Below are positions 55,624-64,000 of a stretch of DNA of 64,000 bases, piece after piece (position 1 is the first letter of the stretch; every line of letters begins with the position of its first letter). The DNA is taken from the NCBI RefSeq assembly GCF_008728515.1, contig NC_044989.1:68294501-68358500 (forward strand), given 5' to 3'. Source of the DNA: Papio anubis (taxonomy: Eukaryota > Chordata > Mammalia > Primates > Cercopithecidae). Position numbers and translations under genes: made by a program. Below the pieces are notes generated by a model, which was not told the origin of the DNA, ran no database searches, and saw nothing but the letters and a program-made list of their open reading frames with translations.

Positions 55624-55924
55624 TTTATTACTATTATTATTGTTAAGAGGGAGTCTCACTCTGTCACCCAGGCTAGAGTGCAGTAGTGTGATCTCGGCTC
55701 ACTGCAACCTCTGCCTCCTGGGTTCAAGTGATTCTCCTGCCTCAGCCTCCTCGAGTAGCTGGGATTACAGGCATGTGCCTTCACACCCGGCTAATTTTGT
55801 ATTTTGAGTAGAGACTGGGTTTCGCCATGTTGGCCAGGCTGGTCTCGAACTCCTGACCTCAGATGATCCACCCACCTTGGCCTCCCAAAGTGTGGGATTA
55901 CAGGCGTGAGCCACCATGCCCGCC
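55624..55924 (-). mobile_element. AluS SINE, reverse orientation
   Basis: Minus-strand Alu with a strongly decayed tail (ttattactattattattg). The 16-bp duplication tatcatcgctctttta (55608-55623) and tatcatcactctttta (55925-55940) differs at one base. Confidence 0.95.
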
Positions 55925-56039
55925 TATCATCACTCTTTTAAACTTCTGTTAATATAATGGAAAAGACCTTTTGTTCATTTAGTAATCCATCTCATTCATT
56001 TTTTAATTACCTACTATGAGTCATCTCTGCCATGCTAGA

Positions 56040-56660
56040 TATTATAAAGCTATATGATTTGGATTTTTTAAATATTTTTAATTTTTATTTTTAAATACTT
56101 ATAGACTCACAAGAAGTAGTAAAAATAGTCCAAAGAGGTTCTGTGTACCTATCACCCATCTTCTCCCAATGGTGCCACTTTGTACGTCTGTAGTACATTA
56201 TCAAAACCAGAAATCAACACTGTCATCATACAATTCACTAGACTATTAGACCTTTCATTTTGCAGGGACTCATTTTTGGGGGGTGAGGGCATGTAATCCT
56301 GTGACATTTTAACCCATGGGTAAACTTGTGTCACCACTACTACAATCAAAATGTAGAACTCTTCTGTCATCACAAAGGAATTCACTTGTGCTACCCTCTA
56401 TTTTTTGTTTTTTGAAATAGATCTCTATCACCCAGGCTAATTTCAAACTCCTGGGCTCAAGCAATCCTCCTGCCTCAGCCTCTCGAGTAGCTTGAACTAC
56501 AGGTACACACCACAGGCTTAACTTGCCACCCTTTTGAGTCACATACTGGCCCACTTACCTAACCCCTGGTAACCACTAATCTGGTCCCCATTTCTATCTT
56601 TTTGTCATTTTGAGACGTTATATACACAGAATCATACAATATATAACTTTTTGAGATAAG
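56040..56660 (-). mobile_element. L1M 3' region, reverse orientation, split by an Alu monomer
   Basis: 'agaggttctgtgtacctatc', 'catcttctcccaatggtgcc', 'tatcaaaaccagaaatcaac', then 'ctggtaaccactaatctggt' and 'acacagaatcatacaatata' after the monomer. This is a common antisense L1M 3' layout. Confidence 0.7.
56398..56518 (-). mobile_element. Alu monomer (FLAM type), reverse orientation
   Basis: A single arm: 'ctatcacccaggctaatttc', 'aactcctgggctcaagcaat' and 'ctcgagtagcttgaactac'. L1M sequence continues on both sides. Confidence 0.85.
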
Positions 56661-56734
56661 CTAAGCAGTTTTTACACTCATGAAAAATAGCCTTACCTAC
56701 TGAACCAGGATTTCTTGACTGGGAAGAATTTCTT

Positions 56735-57125
56735 TCTTTTTTTCCCATTAATCTACATGTTTTATTTTTGTGGGTACACAATAGCCTTTAGGTTAATAGG
56801 TATATTTATGGAGTACATGAGATATTTTGATACAGGCATGCAATGCATCATAATCATATTATGGAGAATGGGGTATCCATCCCTTCGAGCATTTAACCTG
56901 TGTGTTACAAATCATCCAATTATACTCTTTTAGCTAGTTTTACATGTATAATTACATCATTATTGACTATAGTCAGTCACCCTGTTGTGCTATCAAATAC
57001 TAGGTCCTATTCATTCCTTATATTTTTTATTTCTTTATTTATTTATATAATTTTTTTCCCATTGACCATCTGCCCCAACCCTCCCTCCCCCACAACCCTT
57101 CCCAGCCTCTGGCAACCATCCTTGG
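56735..57125 (-). mobile_element. L1MA/L1PB-type 3' UTR, reverse orientation
   Basis: 'tttttgtgggtacacaatag', 'ggagtacatgagatattttg', 'ggagaatggggtatccatcc', 'accctgttgtgctatcaaat' and 'cttcccagcctctggcaacc' match the L1 3' UTR in antisense orientation, in order. Confidence 0.85.
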
Positions 57126-58485
57126 GAAGAATTTCTTGACTGGATTTATACTGGGGAGAATTAATTTCATCTTCAGATCATGTAGAGTATTTCATTTCTA
57201 AGGAAATCTGAGACTCTAATGATACCTTGAAAATAAAGGATTTAACCACTAAAATTCGTCAGATCATTGGAAGGTGTCCCTGAGGTTCACTGTGTAGATG
57301 GAGGGAGGAGGAGCAGGTGATAGCCCTCCTGGCCAGGACTAGACCTTCCTCACGGTCAGGAATAGGCTCAGAGGTAGACTCCAAAATTAATGCAAGAATA
57401 TGTACTTGCTACCCATGCCGGACATGAATGAGCTTGGAAGAAGTTTGTCTATAAATGTGAGAAATGAGTTTCAAGTACTTTTATCAATTCCTCTCCCCGA
57501 CTACTGACCAAAAAAGAAATTGTTTGCAAATTGCACAGCAGGCCAGGAAAACAGTCTGAAAACCCTTTCAATCAGATATTTTGGAAGGAGCTTGCCTAAA
57601 AACAACCCTTGCCAAGTTTCCAGGCTGCTCCTTTGTAAGCTCATTTTTGAAGATTTGTCACAAAGCAGGAACTGGAAGGAGAAACATGTTTTATTTTGTT
57701 ATACAATGAAGTTCTTTGTCCAACAAATAGATGTGATAATATCACTGTGTTGGATACATTCTACCATTCTCCAAAGTGGTTGAGGCTGCTTTTTAAATTT
57801 TTGCACCTTCAGTCTGGTTGAGAGCACTGAAAGAATGGTGCTAAAAGCCTCTTTTCAGACACTTCAGGGGCATTCTTTTGTTTGAATTTACTTCCCCTTT
57901 CCCACCCAGTCCCTGGCACCAAACACAGCCTTGCAAATCAGCTCCGACTGGCAGGAGGAATGAAGTCAGCAGGAGTTGGTGCCAAGTTCCTCTTGGGCTC
58001 CATTCACCCAAGCCTCGCTAACCTTTTCTCCACATAGAAGGGGCATCTCCACTGCTCTCAGAAACACAACTTTGTACACACACCAAATTGCTTTTGGGGC
58101 AGTTACAGCAGAGATCCGCCCACTTTCATTTTACCTAGACTGTGTCACATGGAGCCAAGCACTTTGCAATTTACCACCTTTTCCCTCAATTTAATATTAG
58201 AAGCTCTATCTGATTCTGAGGCTGTTTTCTGGAAGGGCACTCCAAATGAGGAAACATCTCTGTCAACTAATGACAACAAAAAGGGTTTTATCTGACAAAC
58301 AATTTACTGTCTCCTGCTAGATTAGAGCGCTCACTCACAGGAGCGCTACAGTTTTATAAAACACACAGAAGCATATGACAATGTAAAGACATGATTCCTC
58401 ATGGTATTTCCCAGCTGTTGGTGCATACATTTTTTAGGCACCACAACTTTGAATTCATTCGGCTGCATGATTTAGAGTCTTCCCA
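57126..58485. other. Unique, gene-free block
   Basis: About 1.3 kb without a recognised repeat. Frames at 57520-57783 and 57976-58194 have no known domains. It is another repeat-poor stretch in which conservation would be informative. Confidence 0.4.
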
Positions 58486-58710
58486 AGTGGGACAATTTTG
58501 CTGCCACCCCCCAACCTGCCCCTCAGGGACATTTGGCAGTATCTGGAGATGTTTTTGATTGAATCAACCAAATGGGGTTGCTACAGGCATCTAGTGGGTA
58601 GACGCCAGGGTTGCTGCTAAACACTCAGCAATGCACAGGACAGCCCCCATAACCAAACAAAGAATTATCTGGCCCCAAATGTCCAAGTGCTGAGGTTGAG
58701 AAATCCTGAT
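58486..58710 (+). mobile_element. MER5A (hAT-Charlie MITE)
   Basis: 'cagggacatttggcagtatc', 'ggcatctagtgggtagacgc', 'cagcaatgcacaggacagcc', 'aagaattatctggccccaaa' and 'tgctgaggttgagaaatcct' match MER5A in order. Non-coding. Confidence 0.9.
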
Positions 58711-58729
58711 TAAAGGAAAGCGTAGGGCT

Positions 58730-58910
58730 TTTGATGTCAGATAATTCAGGATTTGAATCTGATCCTCAGCCTAGACTATCCAAGCTTCAATTCTTCTTCT
58801 TTAAACTTAAAATGATCCTATCCTACTTGCCTTACCGAATCACTGGGAGGATCGAATGAGATTAGAACCTGTAAAGAAAGTAGTACTTAGCAAACACTGG
58901 GTGATAAAAA
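58730..58910 (+). mobile_element. MIR SINE
   Basis: 'gcttttgatgtcagataatt', 'tttgaatctgatcctcagc', 'actgggaggatcgaatgaga' and 'agtagtacttagcaaacact' follow the MIR order in a diverged copy. Confidence 0.75.
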
Positions 58911-59959
58911 AAATTTAAAAAAAAAAATCTTTCTTTCCTTTTCACTCCCTCCCTTATACTGTTAATACCTCCTTTGAGACTACAGAGTCTCAGCAGCTGT
59001 TTTTGTCTTCCTTATTGCTGGGAATCAGCATCGTAGCAAATATCTGCTCTGCTTTCTTGCAAACACTGATTCTCTGGTCTAGTGGGACTGGCTACCACAC
59101 AGCCTTGATTCTCCCATCACAGGCGTGATGACAAGGCCCAGAGTATCCCAAGCCCTAACCACAAAGATGGTTTTCAGAGGAGAGACCACAACCCAAGCCT
59201 GACCAATCATGGCCACCCCAAGGACTATAGCTGGAGCCCTCAAGAAATAGACACTCTTTTTTTAAAATCTGGAATTAATCAGAAAACATGAAAACAAAAT
59301 AAGTTCGTAGCTGCCAGTAGCTATCTTTGCCACTGGAAAGAACTGAATCAAGGCAGACTCGAAGTGCAGACATGAGACACGGTAGAGTCAGAGGTGGGAG
59401 GGGAGATGGGGTTCCCATGATAGCTTTCCATGACCTTTTGGCTTACATTAGTTTGAGTTAGGTTTCTGTGACTTGAAACTCAAGGATTTATGACTAATAG
59501 AGCTGTGTAGATGGGGTTAGAAAGCACAGGATGTCAGTATACTAACCAGCCTACAGATATCTATTGAGTGCCATGCAAGGTCCTGATAAGGACAAAAGAT
59601 ATTATTCCTGTCCTCAAGACGTTTCTAATCTAGGTGAGTAAACAAATTCCTAGCAAAAGGATACCGTTACAAGGTCGTGGAAATGCCAAGAGAATCACAG
59701 GCCATACTGCTGATAAATTGGGTGTGAGGAAGTGAGAGAGACATTTTTCTGTATTGGAAGAAACAGGGGACATTTTGTAGAGGAAGTGATTTCGCTGGCA
59801 CCTCTCCCTAGCTGCCCAAGCCAAGAAGCTTCCCTTTCACTACCCCAGGCCACATAAGATGAGAACTGAAGAGGACTCTTACTCCTCCAAGGGCCTCTGC
59901 TCTTGTTGGGCTGTCACCACGCCAGACCTGGTAAGCCAGGACCTCTGTTCATTGGCCCA
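58911..59959. other. Mostly unique; possible old LINE/SINE at 59540-59800
   Basis: 'atatctattgagtgccatgc' followed by 'attcctgtcctcaagacgtt' and 'agtaaacaaattcc' is the pattern of an old mammalian repeat that I cannot name. The remainder is unassigned and gene-free. Confidence 0.4.
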
Positions 59960-61880
59960 GTAACTACTCTCCTCCTGAGCATTGTCCACTACACTCCTAT
60001 TGATCTACCCCCAAAGGACACAGCCCCTCCACGACCTCTCCTCTGCATTCCTACCATCCACACCATGTGTAGTGTTTCCTTGCCCCAGACCCAAACCCCT
60101 ACTCCTAACTTCCCTTCCAAATCCTTCCATTGTTCCCTCCAGAGCCCTTACTCCAGTATCAGCAAATACCTACATCTCTCCTATTCTCCAAATGTTCTTT
60201 CACTCCTTTGCTATACCGAGAATCAGCTGTCTATTGAACACAACAATTCCTCTGAAACTCTGTTGCATTCTTCTCAAACCTCACAGTCAGGAGGTAATGT
60301 TATTCCCAGTGCTGCTTATAGGCAGTTACTGCTCTGCCCTCTGGCCAAGATCCCTGATCCTTTGAGGATCCAGCCTCCTGGTCCTGCCACCTCTTCTCTT
60401 CATTGCTGTCACCTACAGATCTCCTGGCTCACAGCATTTTTCTTCACCCAGTTCTTGCTCTCTTTCCCAGTGACTTCAACCCCTGCATGAAATTCTTATC
60501 CATCACCCTGTGTGTCCATCCCCTGGCATGGTCACCACACTGCTCAGCTCCAGGAGCATAAAGAACATTGTCATTTGATGTGAATGGTGCCCACTGTAGT
60601 TTTTCATTGCACACCCCACACACATTTATGCAGTGTCCCAGGGCCTTGATCTCATCTCCAGCTACCTTCTCTTCCCACTAGCTGAGCCACTGCCTCCTTA
60701 ACCACACCCTTACCTCTGCATCTAACATTATTCATTCAAACATCCCAGTCCCTTCAAGTCACTAGCTCGAGTACCCTCACAAGAAGTCTTTCCCTATGGG
60801 AAATTAGGAAATCCATGACCCTTTCACCTTCTATCAGTTCTTCCTGCTTTCACATCTTTATTAACTCATCCTGGAGTTTAGAGTCTATCATTACCAATTA
60901 TTCCCTGGAAAAGACTCATAGTCTATTGCTGCCTTCATTCTATTCCACTTGGCTGATAAAACTCCAGCCCTGGAAGATCCAAATCACTGCTAACCCCAAC
61001 TATTTATATCCTGGAAGCAGTATTTCCAGTGAATATCACAAACAGGACATACAGGATTCGCCCAAATCATGACACTTTCCTCTCTATCATCACACATGTC
61101 TCCTAAATCTTCCTTCTCAGTGCCTCCTGGGTACAAGCTCTTCTCTCTAACTTAATGTCTCCAATGAGAACTGCACAGTATCATCAGCCACACAGACCAC
61201 TGAAATAGCACAGAGTAAGTTCTAAAACACTAATATCATGTCACTCCTTTGTCACTGCTAAACATCTTCAACAATGTACACTTGTTATTAGGATAAAATC
61301 AGAAATTCTAATGATGTACACTTGTTACTAGCATAAAATCAGAAATTCTTATCACAGAATTGCATCACCTGCCCTGTTTACGTATCTACTCAAATTCCAT
61401 GTTCCCCATTCTCTGAATAGCCCTGTACAGTAGCCACTTTGACTTTTCTCAAAGTTGCCTTGCTCCTTTTAACCCCTAGAACCTTCTGACAAGCTGCTCC
61501 TTCTGTCTACAAGGACCCTCCCCTACCTGGCTTAGCTTATTCCAGCTCATCCTAAGCTCTCAGCATCAACACCTTGAACTCAGAAATACCTTCTCTAACC
61601 TTCCTTCCCCTACACAGCATGCAGAAGGTCAAGTTACACTGACCAATGATCTCGTGATATACCATACTTAACCTTTTAAAACACTTATCACGAATTATCG
61701 CTTATCTCAACACTTACCACTTGTGTTACTAATTGTTTGAAGTCTACTTTCCCAACTAGAAAGTAAGCTCCATGAGGGACAGCAACTGAGTATTTTGTTC
61801 ACTGCTCTATCCCCAATGCCTTGTACAGAGTAGGTGATCCATAAATACTTGATGAAGATGAGTAATTCACTGATTGAATG
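59960..61880 (+). mobile_element. Long L2-like LINE with ORF2 relics
   Basis: The 3' end (about 61380-61880) is clearly L2: 'aatagccctgtacagtagcc', 'gaaatacctctctaac'-type words, 'agaaagtaagctccatgagg', 'atccccaatgccttgtacag' and 'aggtgatccataaatac'. Upstream, 'gactccatgaccc'-type and 'aaaactccagccctggaaga' words at 60400-61080 resemble the L2 ORF2 endonuclease-RT region. The 195- and 127-codon frames at 59903-60490 fall in this pyrimidine-rich DNA and show no conserved domain. Confidence 0.5.
61274..61353 (+). repeat. 40-bp tandem duplication in L2
   Basis: The units 61274-61313 and 61314-61353 share 'atgtacacttgtta' and 'ataaaatcagaaattct', differing at only a few positions. This is a local tandem duplication after L2 insertion. 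Confidence 0.88.
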
Positions 61881-61884
61881 ATAA

Positions 61885-62559
61885 TATGAGCTTGGCCTTG
61901 AAAGATAAGCAGGATTCAGATGAACAAAAAGGAAGAGATTTTCATTAGCAATGTGCAGGGTGTGAAAGTGGATAATGAGCCAACCCATTCTTATTGAATG
62001 CCATTGAATGTGCAAGCTTCTTGCTAATGACTAGAAATTTCTATGCACATAACAGACAATAATGAGCTTGGAAGAGATATGTTTCAGAAACACCCAACTC
62101 CTATTTGTAGATACTTCTACCATTGTTTTGTCCAGAATGGACCTAGGAGTTAGAACTGGGGGTCCAAGGGATATACCATATTGACATACCATATGTCAGT
62201 ATCATAGGTCATATCATATAACAATAGAGTCAGTGGGAGAGAACCTTTCAGCATTTTTCAGACAGGAATACCTGCAACATCTCTGCTCAATTCCACAGGC
62301 AGGTAATCCCCAACAAAGAGATGCTGTAAAGCACTCACTTTAAAGGAGAAAGATATAGCCTCTTAGCTGCCCATACATAAATGTAGAAGATATAAACACA
62401 TACCACTGTCTTCAACTTGAAGTGACACTAAAGAAAACACACAGTGTATGGCAAAAAATAGAAAACAGAAGGAGCATTAAAAATAGAAACAGAAAAAAAG
62501 ATAGCCCTAGAATTGAAAATATGTTACAACACATAGTTCCATAAGATTTCTTTTAAAAT
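61885..62559. other. Unique sequence, no gene seen
   Basis: No repeat recognised. A short word 'catatgtcagtatcatag' recurs in part near 62181-62220 (ccatattgacataccatatg). No long frame. Confidence 0.4.
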
Positions 62560-64000
62560 GGCAGTCACTACCCTCTCATCCCACACTTCCCAGAAGCAAA
62601 CACTTCCAAATCTTGTAGTGGATTATTTTGCCATTTGTTTCTATATCTCTAAGTAATAAGCTTATACTAGTCTACTACTTCTTGATATTTAAATTCAGAA
62701 TTCTCTACTGCCTTCCAACTATCTAAATGAGGATTCAGCTCTTTTTCATTGCCATCAGTATCTGGCATTTACCCTAACACCATTTCAACCTAACACATAC
62801 TTTCATTCTCCTGTCCTCTCAACAAGCTGTTCCATAATTCTGAGTAAATTGACATTAAATGCTAACATTATCATGACTATGTAAATAATATTCACCAATT
62901 AGGCTGGGCACAGCGGCTCACGCCTGTAATTCCAGCACTTTGGGGACACCGAAGCAGGCAGATCACGAGGTCAGGAGATTGAGACCATCCTGGCCAACAT
63001 GGTGTTCTACTAAAAACACAAAAATTAGCTAGGCGTGGCACATGCCTGTAATCCCAGCTACTTGGGAGGCTGAGGCAGGAGAATCACTTGAACCTAGGAG
63101 GCAGAGGTTGCAGTGAGCTGAGATCAGGCCACTGCACTCCAGCCTGGTGACAGAGCAAGACACCGTCACCAAAAAAAAAAAAAGATTTACAAATTAATTA
63201 TGTCATATATTGCTATTACTTTTCTTTGCCTGTACTTTTTGTCTTTTCAGGAGTTAATAATAGTCTTGTTTTTTATTTATATGGCTTTCTATGAACGTAC
63301 CACTAAGTCATTAACTCTTCCCCTCATTGTGTAAATCTTCTCTGAATACATTCAGACATATTAACTCTTCCTTCAGTTTTGTCTTCCTGAAGAAGTATCT
63401 TCCTGAACTTTCTGATCTGCTCCGATCTGGGCAGGCTGCTCTCCTGACCTGCTGCCTTGATGCCATCTTGGAATCACCCACTGCCATCATCCTGGGGATT
63501 CTCTGGCCTTGCTCCTGTGTTGGATCCCATTTTTAAATTCTCAAGTCTTCCTCTTTCTTAGTTTGCTTCCTCATTTTGCAGAGCATCTGAGAAATGGTAC
63601 CTGGGAGATCAATTTTTTGAGAAAATGCACATCTGAAAAATGTCTTTTACCTTAACCTTTATTTGACATTTTGGCTACATTTAGAATTTTAGTCTTTATA
63701 TCACTTTCCAACAGAATGTTTAATGCCAGGCTCCTTTTCATCTGGATTCTGGTATTACTCTTGAAAAGTCTGATACCCTTCTACTCCTAGTCCTTATTTT
63801 TCTCTTTTGTATTTCTCTGGGAATTTTCAGGGTCTTTTCCTCATTCCTAGTTCTAAAACTTCACTATGACTTGCCTTGGTGTGACCTTTTCTTCTAGTTA
63901 TAAGTTACAGTCTTTTTCTGCTTCTTCATATGTCTAGTGATTTTTTAAGCCAGATATTGTTAATTTTATACTGTTAAGTGCTGGGTTTTGTACTATTCCT
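62560..64000 (-). mobile_element. Ancient L1M-type LINE, reverse orientation, runs off the window
   Basis: The right half (63600-64000) reads 'tttggctacatttagaattt', 'aatgtttaatgccaggctcc', 'tctggattctggtattactc' and 'actatgacttgccttggtgt', matching the layout at 34570-34850. The left half (62560-63370) parallels 33260-33960 in order but is weaker. An Alu interrupts it at 62902. The right end lies outside the window. Confidence 0.5.
62902..63183 (+). mobile_element. AluS/Sc SINE with small deletions
   Basis: Starts ggctgggcacagcggctca and ends in about 13 A. It has two small deletions: 'catggtgttctactaaaa' in the left arm (normally with 'gaaaccccgtc') and 'aggcgtggcacatgcc' in the right arm. 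No convincing target duplication. Confidence 0.93.

Noticed and set aside
59903..60490. 195-codon open frame, the longest in the window
   Set aside because: It is serine-, proline- and leucine-rich because the DNA is pyrimidine-rich. It overlaps a second frame of 127 codons and lies in probable L2 sequence, with no recognised domain.

Overview
The window looks like human (at least catarrhine primate) euchromatic DNA. It carries AluY, AluS, AluJ and single Alu monomers, primate-age LINE-1 copies with intact target-site duplications (TSDs), MaLR (MST/MLT1) LTRs, and older mammalian relics (L2, MIR, MER5A, Tigger, MADE1). I find no exon, CpG-island promoter, tRNA, rRNA or other RNA gene that I can support. 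The longest open frame, 195 codons at about 59.9-60.5 kb, lies in an old L2-like stretch and is not a believable gene. The annotation is therefore mainly a map of interspersed repeats, simple repeats and a few structured sequences, with the non-repeat gaps described. Family names come from recognising sequence by eye, so subfamily calls are approximate.

Layout. 0-9 kb: AluS/AluJ copies, an LTR with a duplicated AP-1 motif (4.07-4.48 kb), an ERVL-type LTR, a 19-bp inverted repeat, a duplicated 50-bp segment flanking a TA tract, and one LTR inserted inside another (7.1-8.4 kb). 8.6-10.1 kb: an old L1 broken by an AluY and an MST LTR, followed by a Tigger-type DNA transposon. 10-16 kb: mostly unique sequence with a hAT remnant, one LTR (13.2 kb), a MIR and an Alu. 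16.45-21.62 kb: a MaLR provirus with both LTRs; its 3' LTR is split by a 5'-inverted L1 and then by an Alu at the same nick site. 21.6-26.3 kb: L2, four Alus and an MLT1 LTR with internal sequence. 26.8-28.8 kb: a 5'-truncated L1.

28.8-41 kb: largely unique, non-repeat DNA with MIRs, microsatellites, a minus-strand L1M, two perfect-arm palindromes, a Tigger-like element and an LTR. 41.4-45.6 kb: a minus-strand ERVL internal region with gag-like and reverse-transcriptase-like parts, broken by stops and by MADE1, L1 and FLAM insertions. 45.7-48.2 kb: a small inverted-repeat transposon and three LTRs. 49-57 kb: old L1M pieces in both orientations, MIRs and Alus. 57-64 kb: unique DNA, MER5A, MIR, a long L2 and another minus-strand L1M with an Alu.

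There are no cooperating genes here. The interest lies in the order of nested insertions, a few strong palindromes or tandem duplications, and some gene-free unique blocks that could be regulatory. I did not find a new biological system.
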